A stretch of 40,404 nucleotides of DNA from assembly GCA_002404015.1 (NCBI GenBank), contig DHIW01000097.1:403-40806 (forward strand), in the 5' to 3' direction. Within the stretch, counting starts at the first letter, position 1. Each line of letters begins with the position of its first letter. Under the pieces are notes generated by a model that was given only the letters and a program-made list of their open reading frames with translations, made no database searches and was not told where the DNA came from. The position numbers and the translations under genes are program-made. Below are positions 8,192-15,565 of this stretch, piece after piece. This DNA is from Chloroflexi bacterium UBA4736. Lineage in GTDB: Bacteria > Chloroflexota > Dormibacteria > Dormibacterales > Dormibacteraceae.

Positions 8192-9304
8192 ATGGCAGCT
8201 CGCAAGCACCGCGTGCTGGTGACCGGGGTCTCCCGCTGGTGGGGAGCGCTGCTGGTCCAGCGCCTGGTCGAGGAACCCTCCGTCGCCGAGGTGATCGGCA
8301 TCGACCTGACGGAGCCGCGCCACGACCTGGGCCGCGCCGACTACCTGAAGGTGGACATCCGCCACGGCCTGATCGGGAAGCTGCTGCGTTCGGTGGGGAT
8401 CGACACGGTCGTACACACCGCGACCACGATCGACTCCTTCGACCTGCACCCCCGCCAGGCCCACGAGATCAACGTGGTGGGGACGATGAACCTGCTGGCC
8501 GCCTGCGCCGGCGCCGGGAGCCCGGTCAGGCGCTTTGTGCTCAAGTCCTCCGGGCACGTCTACGGCTCGCACCACAACCTGCCGGCCGGGCTGCGCGAGG
8601 ACCGCCGCCTCGCCGCGGACTCGCCGCACCCTTTCGTGCGCGACATGGTCGAGATGGAGGCCTCCGTGCAGGAATTCCAGCTCCGGCAGCCGGAGGCCCA
8701 GGCGGTGACGCTGCGCTTCGCCAACAGCCTGAACCCCGAGGAGCCGGCGCCCCTGGCCCGCTACCTGGACCTGGAGCTGGTGCCGACCTTCATGGGCTAC
8801 AACCCCCCGCTTCAGCTGGTGCATCGCGACGACTGCGTCGAAGCGCTCCGGCTGGCTGCCCTGGGCAACGTCTCCGGGGCGTACAACGTCGCCTCCGAGA
8901 GCCCGCGTCCACTGAGCCGGCTCCTCGACGAGAACGCCAAGCTGCACGCACCCCTGCTCCCGCCCGTCGGCACCGGCTGGAGCGCGCTGGCCCTCCGTGC
9001 CCTGGGCGTGGCGTTCCTGTCGCCCCAGCTGGTGGACCTGCTGCGGTTCGGGCGCACGCTCTCAACCGCCCGGGCGGCGCGACTGCTGGGCTTTCGGGCC
9101 CGCCACGAGACTCCGGCCGCTTTCGCGGACTTCGTGCAGCAGCGTCGCGTGCTGCCTTTCCTGCCGGATCGCGGCGCCTACCAGTACGAGAAGGAGCTGG
9201 AGGACTTCATCCACGCCCGTTTGCCGCCGGGCGGCGAGCGGACAGAGCTGCCGGCTAAGCCCCCTCGGACCCGCCCCCGTCGATCACGAGCACCTGCCCG
9301 TTGA
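8192..9304 (+). CDS. Extended SDR, GalE2-like NAD-dependent epimerase/dehydratase homologue lacking YxxxK
   Basis: A 370-residue Rossmann protein. The nucleotide-binding turn reads VTGVSRWWGALL, then DLTEP after beta 2 and VVHTAT at beta 4. The region SSGHVYGS matches the SSxxVYG of extended SDRs. Where active members have YxxxK, this protein reads FVRDM, so both catalytic residues are missing. The layout resembles mycobacterial GalE2 (Rv0501), remembered as also lacking the pair. It may bind a nucleotide without standard epimerase chemistry. A -10 box TAGACT ends 10 nt before ATG 8192. Its 3' end overlaps the convergent SDR gene by 50 nt. Substrate unknown. Confidence 0.82.
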   Translation: MAARKHRVLVTGVSRWWGALLVQRLVEEPSVAEVIGIDLTEPRHDLGRADYLKVDIRHGLIGKLLRSVGIDTVVHTATTIDSFDLHPRQAHEINVVGTMNLLAACAGAGSPVRRFVLKSSGHVYGSHHNLPAGLREDRRLAADSPHPFVRDMVEMEASVQEFQLRQPEAQAVTLRFANSLNPEEPAPLARYLDLELVPTFMGYNPPLQLVHRDDCVEALRLAALGNVSGAYNVASESPRPLSRLLDENAKLHAPLLPPVGTGWSALALRALGVAFLSPQLVDLLRFGRTLSTARAARLLGFRARHETPAAFADFVQQRRVLPFLPDRGAYQYEKELEDFIHARLPPGGERTELPAKPPRTRPRRSRAPAR

Positions 9305-10019
9305 TGTAGCTGGAGGCGTCGGAGACCAGGAAGCAGGCGGCCCCCGCAATCTCGTCCGGGCTGCCGATCCTGCCCATCGGGTTGCCGCTCAACGCACGCC
9401 GCAGGATCTCCTCGTTGCCCCACAGCGCCTCGGCGAACCTGGTCTTGATGAGGCCAGGGGCGATGCAGTTGACACGTACCTTGCCACCCAGCTCCTTGGC
9501 GCACTGCTTGGTCAGCATGACCACTCCGGCCTTGGTGATGTCGTACACGCCAAGCCCGATCGAGGGGCGCAGCCCGCCGGTGCTGGCGATGTTGACGATG
9601 GCGCCGCCGTGGTGGCCCATATGGGCGTTCACGACCAGCTTGGTCAACACGAAGTAGCCACGCAGGTTGACCTCGAACGTCTTGTCCCAGACCGCCAGGT
9701 CAGCGTCCAGCAAGGGCCCGAAGTAGGGGTTGGTGCCGGCGTTGTTGACCAGGATGTCGATGCGCCCGAAGCGCTCCATCGTCTGCTCGACCAGCTTCTC
9801 CAGCTCGTCGGGGCGGCCGGCGTGGGCGGCGATGGCGACCGCGCTGTCAGATCGCAGCGCGTTCAGGGTGGCCGCCTCCCGCTCCAGGTCCTCCTGTTTG
9901 CGACTGGAGAGCACGACCTGGGCACCCTGCTCGACCAGGCCGCGGGCGATCGCCGTCCCGATCCCCCGGCTGGCGCCGGTCACGATGGCGACGCGCTGCG
10001 TGAGTTGGAAATCAGGCAC
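9255..10019 (-). CDS. Classical short-chain dehydrogenase/reductase
   Basis: A 254-residue classical SDR. Motifs: TGASRGIG (cofactor glycine motif), NNAG near residue 90, catalytic Ser in NIASTGG, YxxxK as YDITK, and the C-terminal DEIAGAACFLVSDAS and GQVLVIDGG typical of FabG-like enzymes. It reduces a keto group or oxidises an alcohol with NAD(P)H; the substrate is not predictable. GTG 10019 is chosen because the frame upstream lacks family similarity and TATCCT ends 7 nt before this GTG, giving a leaderless message. Divergent from the 10041 gene across 21 bp, convergent with the GalE2-like gene. Confidence 0.92.
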   Translation of the reverse strand: MPDFQLTQRVAIVTGASRGIGTAIARGLVEQGAQVVLSSRKQEDLEREAATLNALRSDSAVAIAAHAGRPDELEKLVEQTMERFGRIDILVNNAGTNPYFGPLLDADLAVWDKTFEVNLRGYFVLTKLVVNAHMGHHGGAIVNIASTGGLRPSIGLGVYDITKAGVVMLTKQCAKELGGKVRVNCIAPGLIKTRFAEALWGNEEILRRALSGNPMGRIGSPDEIAGAACFLVSDASSYINGQVLVIDGGGSEGA

Positions 10020-10040
10020 GCCGGATAGGATAGTCGGCGA
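10020..10040. promoter_or_regulatory. Shared divergent leaderless promoter, 21 bp
   Basis: The only DNA between GTG 10019 (minus) and ATG 10041 (plus). TAGGAT (10026-10031) faces the plus gene with a 9-nt spacer, or GATAGT (10029-10034) with 6 nt. TATCCT (10032-10027) faces the minus gene with 7 nt. The two -10 boxes overlap, so any -35 element would lie inside the opposite coding region. Confidence 0.5.
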
Positions 10041-10493
10041 ATGGATGTAGTCTCGGCCAAGGCTGCTGACGAGATCCTCGAGCGGATTTTCCAGCCAGCC
10101 CTGAAGCCAAGCGCACTCGACCAGGCCGAGGAGACGCTCCGCCACCCCAAGCGGCTCGTGTACGCCGCCATGTCGAACCGCAACTACTACTGGCGCGGCC
10201 ACATCCAGAAATTCATCCTCGACTCCGGGATGGTGCCGGTGAGCCCGTTCATGCTCTTCGACTACTACCTCCTGCACACGGTTCCCAAGACGGTGGTGCG
10301 AGAGGCGATGAACAACCTCCTGGCCCGCTGCGACGAGGTGTGGGTCTTCGGTCGGATCTCGCTGGGCGTGAAAGTCCAGGTCGGGATCGCCAAGCGCCTG
10401 AACAAGCCGATCCGCTACTTCGACATCTCAGAGCTGCCAGTGGCCGTGATCCCGATCTCCGAGGAGACCGCCCAGGAAGAAATCCGCGACTAA
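10041..10493 (+). CDS. DUF4406/nucleoside 2-deoxyribosyltransferase-like protein
   Basis: A 150-residue cytosolic protein. The C-terminal half has RCDEVWVFG, then ISLGVKVQVGIAKRLNKPIR. This is the pattern of nucleoside 2-deoxyribosyltransferase-like (DUF4406/DUF7768) domains: a strand and acidic turn followed by a helix ending in a GKP-type loop. The N-terminal part has VYAAMSNRNYY, which would hold the phosphate-binding turn. The catalytic Glu of true deoxyribosyltransferases is not obvious, so activity is unproven. Some relatives sit in anti-phage or nucleotide-salvage loci, but no such neighbours are visible. TAA at 10491 is followed at once by a hairpin repeat. Confidence 0.6.
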   Translation: MDVVSAKAADEILERIFQPALKPSALDQAEETLRHPKRLVYAAMSNRNYYWRGHIQKFILDSGMVPVSPFMLFDYYLLHTVPKTVVREAMNNLLARCDEVWVFGRISLGVKVQVGIAKRLNKPIRYFDISELPVAVIPISEETAQEEIRD

Positions 10494-10605
10494 CGACGGG
10501 GGAAGAACCTGCGGTTCCTCCCCCGGACCCTACCTCCCTTTCGAGGACTTATTCGCCTGCGCGCGATTCGAATTCCGGACTCAAACGGGCCGGCAGAGCC
10601 GCCCC
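10494..10605 (+). repeat. Structured dispersed repeat, form A, copy 1
   Basis: An about 112-bp element starting directly after the TAA of the 10041 gene. The 5' hairpin is GGGGGAAGAACC (10498-10509), loop TGC, GGTTCCTCCCCC (10513-10524), with one mismatch. A C/T-rich stretch, a GGACT-containing centre and a second GGGCCGGC...GCCGCCC hairpin (10587-10605) follow. A second copy in the opposite orientation lies at 21864-21980. There is no U-tract after the first hairpin, so a classical intrinsic terminator is unlikely, but a role at mRNA 3' ends is plausible. Confidence 0.85.
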
Positions 10606-10628
10606 TAACCTAGGCGCCGGTGTTTGAT

Positions 10629-11681
10629 TTAGTGGGCTGGCGCTGGGCGGGGAGCTCGGCGGCCGGGCGTTGAGGGGGCGATGACGCGCCCGTACCAGCG
10701 CTCGGAGTCGCCCAGCTCCTCCGGCCGGGGCAGGTTCTCGGCCCGCTCCCAGGCCTGGTTGAGGACCGCCATGCCATGCCGTTCGTGCACCAGGCGGGAG
10801 AAAGCCTCGCCGCGCTCGTACTGCTGCATCTTGAGATCGAGCCCGGTCAGCTTCAGAAACAGCGTCTCCAGCAGGCTCCGCTCCCGGGTGCGCTGCCGGT
10901 AGGCTCGCTCCAGCTCGTCGAACGCCGGCAGCACGCGGCGCCCGGCGAGGTTCATCACGAGGTTGCTGTAGCCCTCGACAAGCGACATCGTCGCCTGCAT
11001 CTGGCGGAGAGCGCCCATCTGGCGGGGGAGCCCCACCGTGAGGGCAAGCCCGCGGGCCAGCAGGCCCCGCTCCCGGCCAAGGGCGAGCACCCCCTCCAGC
11101 GACGCGTTGAGGTGGTCGCGCAGCCAGGGATGGGCGGCGAACTGCCAGGCGTGCGTCATCTCATGGAGGATCAGCCAGCGCCGCAGCTCCTCGCCCGGTA
11201 CCTTGGCTTCGGCCTCCCAGGCCGCGATGTTCGGCTCGACCAGGTAGAGGCCACTTGGCTCGACCGGCTCCTTGCCGAAGAGCTGGGGGTCGAACTGGCC
11301 CAGCACGCGTCGCGAGAGGAAGGCCAGGATCACGGCCACGTACCTGTCCATCCCGGCCCGCCCGAGCTCGGTCAGCAGGCTGTTCGGGACGGGGTTGGCG
11401 GCCAGGAGCGGGTCGATGGCCCGGCGCATGATCCGGGTGTTGACGTCCAGCCAGCCCACCCGGTCGAGGGCCTGGAAGGACGGCAGCGAGGCGCCGCCCG
11501 GGAGGCCGCCGACCACCTCCAGGAAGACCGGCCTCACCTCGGCCGCCAGCCGCGCGTACAGCGCCTCCAGCCGGCGGGTCCGCGCCGGACCCAGGCGCTC
11601 CTCGCCGCCCAGCCGGCGGCGGGCGAGGCGCTCGATCTCCTCCCAGTCCAGCGCCGGTCGAGGGCCGCCCCGAGGCCGCAC
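10629..11681 (-). CDS. DUF2342 zinc-metalloprotease-like hydrolase ('F420 biosynthesis associated' family)
   Basis: A 350-residue protein from GTG 11681. It has ALDWEEIERLARR at the N-terminus, HEMTHAW (HExxH zincin motif) and, further on, EGYSN, which supplies the third zinc ligand of the family. Such proteins are common in Actinomycetota and are called putative hydrolases associated with coenzyme F420; the reaction is not known. The C-terminus ends ERWYGRVIAPS. The same frame stays open upstream of the GTG for at least 25 codons and encodes ARGLVFGVLSGLALAAV, a likely membrane anchor or signal, but with only CTG (11756) as a possible start. It follows two small zinc-ribbon genes. Confidence 0.85.
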   Translation of the reverse strand: MRPRGGPRPALDWEEIERLARRRLGGEERLGPARTRRLEALYARLAAEVRPVFLEVVGGLPGGASLPSFQALDRVGWLDVNTRIMRRAIDPLLAANPVPNSLLTELGRAGMDRYVAVILAFLSRRVLGQFDPQLFGKEPVEPSGLYLVEPNIAAWEAEAKVPGEELRRWLILHEMTHAWQFAAHPWLRDHLNASLEGVLALGRERGLLARGLALTVGLPRQMGALRQMQATMSLVEGYSNLVMNLAGRRVLPAFDELERAYRQRTRERSLLETLFLKLTGLDLKMQQYERGEAFSRLVHERHGMAVLNQAWERAENLPRPEELGDSERWYGRVIAPSTPGRRAPRPAPAH

Positions 11682-11757
11682 GGCCTCCGTGACCGCCGCC
11701 AGGGCCAGGCCGGAGAGGACTCCGAAGACCAGGCCCCGGGCTACCCTCGCCTTCAGG

Positions 11758-11952
11758 TCAGTAGTCCAGGGGAGACCCGTGGACGCGCTTGAACACCACC
11801 TTGCATTGCTCGCACCGAAAGACTATCTGCATGGCGAGGCGGCCGATGGCGCTGGCGTCCTTTCCGCAGACCGGACAGGAGGCGGTCGCCTCCATGAACG
11901 GGTCCGGGAGCGGAAGCACCTTGATCTCGAGTTTCCGGCGTTTTTTGGACAT
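11758..11952 (-). CDS. Small zinc-ribbon protein, 64 residues
   Basis: From ATG 11952 the protein begins MSKKRRKLEIKVLPLP and contains CPVC (about residues 25-28) and CEQC about 20 residues later, a four-cysteine zinc ribbon. It ends VHGSPLDY. The ATG shares one base with the stop of the upstream gene (TGATG), so translation is coupled. A longer frame reaches 12138 but runs antiparallel to no real feature and is Arg/Pro-rich, so the short start is preferred. Its role is unknown; a nucleic-acid or metal-handling function is only inferred from the ribbon. Confidence 0.7.
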   Translation of the reverse strand: MSKKRRKLEIKVLPLPDPFMEATASCPVCGKDASAIGRLAMQIVFRCEQCKVVFKRVHGSPLDY

Positions 11953-12266
11953 CAGCCGGTCCTTGCCAGCAGCTCCTCGAAGGAACCCGAGAAGTCCTTG
12001 AGGAAGCAGTGCAGCTCGATCAGCTCGTCGTCGCTGATCGGCCCGTTCGGCAGGGTCCGCCGACGGTGTCCGGCCGCGACCGGGCTCTCCCACGCGCCCT
12101 CCAGTGAGAACGACCAGAACAGGTGGCAGCGGACGCACTGGGCTCGGACCGAGCCGGGTCCGCCCGCGGGGCTGTCGATGACGGCCAGCAGGGTGTCACC
12201 GTGAGTGCCGCCACAGAGCGGGCAGCTCAGTCGGGAGAGTAGCTCGCGCATCCGCGCCGGGTCCAC
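11952..12266 (-). CDS. Small protein with two zinc-knuckle CxxC motifs, 104 residues
   Basis: Begins MDPARMRELLSRLSCPLC and has CPLCGG (about residues 15-20) and CVRC (about 44-47), so it probably binds one zinc ion. The C-terminal half (DDELIELHCFLKDF) is an acidic helix. GTG 12266 has GGAGG 11 nt upstream; ATG 12251 is an alternative. It is the first gene of the run zinc ribbon-zinc ribbon-DUF2342. I do not recognise the family. Its C-terminal segment resembles the short CxxC plus FL(K/R)DF proteins found beside other DUF2342-like genes only in a general way. Confidence 0.65.
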   Translation of the reverse strand: MDPARMRELLSRLSCPLCGGTHGDTLLAVIDSPAGGPGSVRAQCVRCHLFWSFSLEGAWESPVAAGHRRRTLPNGPISDDELIELHCFLKDFSGSFEELLARTG

Positions 12267-12331
12267 GTCCGGTACAACCTCCGCTTGAATGGATAACCTA
12301 TCAGTAAGGCTATCACCTTTAGTGGGGGCTG

Positions 12332-12384
12332 TACACTACCACGTGGTTTTTCGGCGCGACCACTGCCACGACGACCAGAAGTAG
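12332..12384 (+). other. Possible leaderless mini-ORF or small RNA start
   Basis: In the 164-bp gap between the zinc-ribbon operon and the MerR gene, TACACT (12332-12337) lies 5 nt before GTG 12343. That GTG opens a 13-codon frame reading VVFRRDHCHDDQK and ends at TAG 12384. The palindrome CCACGTGG (12339-12346) overlaps its start. No family is known; it could equally be the start of a small RNA or nothing. Confidence 0.2.
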
Positions 12385-12430
12385 CTCGGCGGACGGGCGG
12401 ACGGCCGCAGGGCTTAGCGAGTGTTCCGGC

Positions 12431-12793
12431 CTAGACGTCGAGCAGAGTGACGTCGAGGTCGCGGAGACCCTCGGGGGCCTCCATCCCGGCCTTCTGAAGG
12501 GTCTTCATAAGGGCCAGGATGTAACGCACGCCTGCCAGGTTGACACCGTGCTTGCGGGTCAGCGTCTGGATGGCCTGCAGCTTCATCAGGTCACGCTGCG
12601 AGTACCGCCGGCGGTTTGTGACCGTCCGCTTCGGCTTGATCATGTTGAGGTGCTCGTACATCATCAGCGTGCGGGGATGGGTCTCCAGGATCTCCGACGC
12701 GACACTCAGGGTGTAGATCGGCTTGTCCAGGTGGATGTGTCCGGCATCCGAGGCTGTTGCGACGTCTTCGACTTCCCGCTGCTTCGTTTTCAT
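12431..12793 (-). CDS. MerR-family transcriptional regulator, HspR-like
   Basis: A 120-residue regulator. After about 24 variable residues comes a MerR winged helix-turn-helix: PIYTLSVASEILETHPRTL, MMYEHLNMIKP, NRRRYSQRDLMKLQAI. A short coiled-coil region (LAGVRYILALMKTLQKAG) for dimerisation follows. There is no large effector domain. This matches HspR/GlnR-sized MerR proteins, which repress chaperone or nitrogen genes. No HspR-type inverted repeat (CTTGAGT and its complement) is found near it, and no dnaK/clpB gene is in the window, so the regulon is unknown. ATG 12793 is the only good start. Confidence 0.88.
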   Translation of the reverse strand: MKTKQREVEDVATASDAGHIHLDKPIYTLSVASEILETHPRTLMMYEHLNMIKPKRTVTNRRRYSQRDLMKLQAIQTLTRKHGVNLAGVRYILALMKTLQKAGMEAPEGLRDLDVTLLDV

Positions 12794-12928
12794 TCCGCCG
12801 TTTTCTAACTCCCGATTCCGCCAGCGCCTGTCCTAACTTTGCGTGACAGGCTCGCCGCCATGTTTCCGCCGGATCGTCCCACGCCGGCCAGTTCCCGGCA
12901 AGCGGTTTTTGTAAAGGTTCAAAGACAC

Positions 12929-13166
12929 GGCGCGGGGGAAACCAGCGTGTTTCCCCCACGTGCCCCCTTCCCTCAACAGATGTCGGTCGGCGCTGGGAAG
13001 AGGGGACTCACACGCGCAGGCGGAGCCCGCCCTTACGGCGCCACCTTCGGCGCGGGGGAAACAAGCCTGTTCCCCCACATGCCCCATTCCTTCAACAGAT
13101 GTCGGTCGGCACTGCGAAGACGGACTCACACAGGCGAGCGGAGCCCGCCCTTACGGCGCCACCTTT
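12929..13166 (+). repeat. Tandem pair of about 120-bp structured repeats, form B
   Basis: Two direct copies, 12929-13048 and 13049-13166, of the same unit. Each starts with a hairpin: GGGGGAAAC/GTTTCCCCC in copy 1 and a shorter GGGGGAA/TTCCCCC in copy 2. The shared middle includes CAACAGATGTCGGTCGGC, then a GGACTCACAC segment, and the end is GCGGAGCCCGCCCTTACGG. The layout (G5AA hairpin, C-rich arm, GGACT centre, GC hairpin) matches form A at 10494 and 21864, so they look like one superfamily. They fill most of the 410-bp space between the MerR gene and the penicillin-binding protein gene; no gene is seen in that space. Confidence 0.85.
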
Positions 13167-13203
13167 TTTACGACGCGCGCCTCAGACGGGCTCCGGCCGA
13201 AGC

Positions 13204-15531
13204 CTAGCCGCCCGGTTTCGGCGAAGGGCTGGGCGACGGCGGGCTGCTTGTATGCGCGTAGGAGGGCAGCGCCGGCGGCGCCATCCCTGCGCTGGTGCCC
13301 GGCAGCAGCAGAACGCCCCCGGAATGGTTCAAGCCGGGCGGCTCCGAGAACCACTCGTCGACCGGCCGGCCGAGGGCGTCGAGCGCCGACGCCATGTAGT
13401 TGTGCCAGGCCGGGGCGGCCACGAACACGCCGTCCGCGCCCTGAGCCATCGGCGAGTTGTTGGGGTTGCCGACCCACACAGCCGTGGCCAAGCTGGGCGT
13501 GTAGCCGAGGGTCCAGCCGTCGGTGAAGTTGTCGGTGGTGCCGGTCTTGGCGCCCACCCGGCGCGGCGTAAGTGTGAGCGGGGTGCCCCGCCCGAAGACC
13601 ATGGCCCGGTTGTTGTCGTCGGACATGATCGTCTCCATGATGTAGGCCACTCTCGGGTCCAAGACCTGCTTGGCATTCTTGGCCGGGTCCGCCGCGTAGA
13701 TCTGGGTCCCGTCGCTGGAGGTAATGCTCTGGATGCTGTAGGGCGGGCGGAGCATCCCCTGGGCGCCCAGCACAGAGGCCCCGGTCGCCATCTGCAGAAC
13801 GCTCTCGCCGTAGCCGCCCAGCGTGAGAGAGGGCCCGAAGCTGTCCGCGGAAACGTCCTGACTGTAGGTGCCAGGGCCCGTCGGATAGAAGGGCGGCGCC
13901 CCCATGTTGCGAGCCTCGGCCACGACCGTCGGGACGCCCAAGCCGAGCTCGACCTTGACGGCCGGCACGTTCAGCGAGTTGCCCATGCATTGCTGCAGCT
14001 GACAAGTGCCGCGGTAGCTTTTGTCGTAGTTGAGCGGCTTCCAGGGCGCCTGGCCAGGCTGGTCAACGGTGATCGGGCTGTCGACCACGGGCGTGGTCAT
14101 AGAGAACTTGCCGCTCGCGATGGCCGCCGTGTACGTGAAGACCTTGAACGAGGAACCGGGGTTCCGCACCTGGAGGGCCATGTTGTACTGGCCTCCGTTC
14201 TGACTCGAGTCGGCCGCGCCCACCATCGCCATGACCCCACCGCTCCGCGGATCGATGGAGACCAGAGCGCCCTGGCTGAAGCCGCGATAGCCATTGATCC
14301 GAACGTTGTCCACGATCGCCTTCTCGGCCATTGCCTGCAGGCCCGGGTTCAGCGTCGTGACCACGTTCAGGCCGCCGCCCAGTACCGTCTTCTGGCCGTA
14401 CTTGGCCGTCAGCTGGTCGATGATCCAGTACGTGAAGCCGGGCGCCATCAGCACCTGCGGGGTCGGCGTGAACATGTGCTGGGGTGGCCGCAGGTCCTCG
14501 GCGTAGGCCAGGTCCGCCTGGGCCAGGGTCACGTAGTGGTTGCGGACCATCGCGTCCAGGACCGAGCGCTGCCGGCTCTTGGCCTGGTCCCAGTTGTTGA
14601 TCGGGCTGTTGTAGAGCGGGCTCTGGGGGATGCCGGCCAGCATGGAGGCCTGAGCCAGGTCGAGGTCCTTGGTCTCCTTGTGGAAGTAGATCCGAGACGC
14701 CGCCAGAGAGCCCTGCGAGTTGTTCCCGTAGTGGACGGTGTTGAGGTACTGCTCCAGGATCTGTTGCTTGGAGTACGTGTGCTCGACCTGGAGCGCGAGG
14801 ACGGCTTCCTTGATCTTGCGGTCGATCGTCGGCGTGCTGTCGAGCAGCCGCAGCTTGACCAGCTGTTGGGTGATTGTGGAGGCGCCCTGGGCGGCCCGTT
14901 TCTGGCGGTAGTCGACCCAGGCCGCCCGCACCATGCCCTGCACGTCGATGCCCGGCTCGTGGTAGAAGTTGGCGTCCTCGATGGCGACGGTTGCCTCTGG
15001 CAGGAGCTTGCCGGACTGGGTTAGCGGCTCGTAGTAATGCTGGACGCCCTCGGGATGGAGGTCGGCCAGCAGGGTCTTGCCGTCCCCCGCGTATATGTGC
15101 GTGTCCTCCGGGAGTGGCTGGGCCGCGATGGCGTGGGCGTCGGGCAGGTCGGCGGCGAAGTTGATGTAGGCCGACGAGCTGCCGAGGAAGGTGCCGCCCG
15201 CGATGAGGAACACCAGGAACAGCTTGATGCCCGCGGGCAGCCAGCCGCCGGCCAGGATCGGGTTGGGCTCGGGGCGGCGGGGCCCGCCCGACCGTGTACG
15301 CCCCGTGTACAGGCTCGCCCGCAGCCTCCGTCCGTTGGCCCCCCTCACCACGCGCCCGTGGCTGTGGGCGTCCCGGCCCGACTCGAACTCACGGCGGATG
15401 CCGGTGGCAAAGGCCGTGATCCCGCCAGCCGCGGAGACCGCGCGCGGACGCACGAGCGGCCCCACCCGGTCCAGGCGCGTGCTGATCTCGGCCATCCAGA
15501 GCCGGAAGCGATGCGAACGAAGTGTTAGCAC
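13204..15531 (-). CDS. Class A penicillin-binding protein (PBP1a type)
   Basis: A 775-residue bifunctional peptidoglycan synthase. A basic cytoplasmic tail of about 100 residues precedes one TM helix (about 101-122). The GT51 glycosyltransferase domain has EDANFYHEPGID (catalytic Glu195) and QGASTITQQL (215-224). The transpeptidase has SxxK with Ser460 and Lys463 (GSSFK), SxN as SLN 519-521, and KTG at 652-654. The C-terminus is a short Ser/Pro tail. GTG 15531 is chosen because TATGAT ends 6 nt upstream (leaderless); ATG 15495 is an alternative. All catalytic motifs are intact. It polymerises and cross-links glycan strands outside the membrane. Confidence 0.96.
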   Translation of the reverse strand: MLTLRSHRFRLWMAEISTRLDRVGPLVRPRAVSAAGGITAFATGIRREFESGRDAHSHGRVVRGANGRRLRASLYTGRTRSGGPRRPEPNPILAGGWLPAGIKLFLVFLIAGGTFLGSSSAYINFAADLPDAHAIAAQPLPEDTHIYAGDGKTLLADLHPEGVQHYYEPLTQSGKLLPEATVAIEDANFYHEPGIDVQGMVRAAWVDYRQKRAAQGASTITQQLVKLRLLDSTPTIDRKIKEAVLALQVEHTYSKQQILEQYLNTVHYGNNSQGSLAASRIYFHKETKDLDLAQASMLAGIPQSPLYNSPINNWDQAKSRQRSVLDAMVRNHYVTLAQADLAYAEDLRPPQHMFTPTPQVLMAPGFTYWIIDQLTAKYGQKTVLGGGLNVVTTLNPGLQAMAEKAIVDNVRINGYRGFSQGALVSIDPRSGGVMAMVGAADSSQNGGQYNMALQVRNPGSSFKVFTYTAAIASGKFSMTTPVVDSPITVDQPGQAPWKPLNYDKSYRGTCQLQQCMGNSLNVPAVKVELGLGVPTVVAEARNMGAPPFYPTGPGTYSQDVSADSFGPSLTLGGYGESVLQMATGASVLGAQGMLRPPYSIQSITSSDGTQIYAADPAKNAKQVLDPRVAYIMETIMSDDNNRAMVFGRGTPLTLTPRRVGAKTGTTDNFTDGWTLGYTPSLATAVWVGNPNNSPMAQGADGVFVAAPAWHNYMASALDALGRPVDEWFSEPPGLNHSGGVLLLPGTSAGMAPPALPSYAHTSSPPSPSPSPKPGG

Positions 15532-15537
15532 GGCGAT

Positions 15538-15565
15538 ATCATAAATGAACCCACCATCTTGACAA
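15538..15565 (-). promoter_or_regulatory. Sigma70-type promoter of the PBP gene
   Basis: On the minus strand TTGTCA (15565-15560), a 16-bp spacer and TATGAT (15543-15538) precede GTG 15531 by 6 nt. Both hexamers match consensus at five of six positions. The -35 overlaps the TTG start of the divergent otsB gene, so the two genes compete for the same 27 bp. Confidence 0.65.

Noticed and set aside
12833..13129. 98-codon minus-strand frame with internal protein repeats
   Set aside because: The protein repeat only reflects the tandem DNA repeat; there is no start signal and no family.
12929..13166. CRISPR array
   Set aside because: Only two units of about 120 bp with similarity along their full length; no short repeat/unique spacer pattern and no cas gene.
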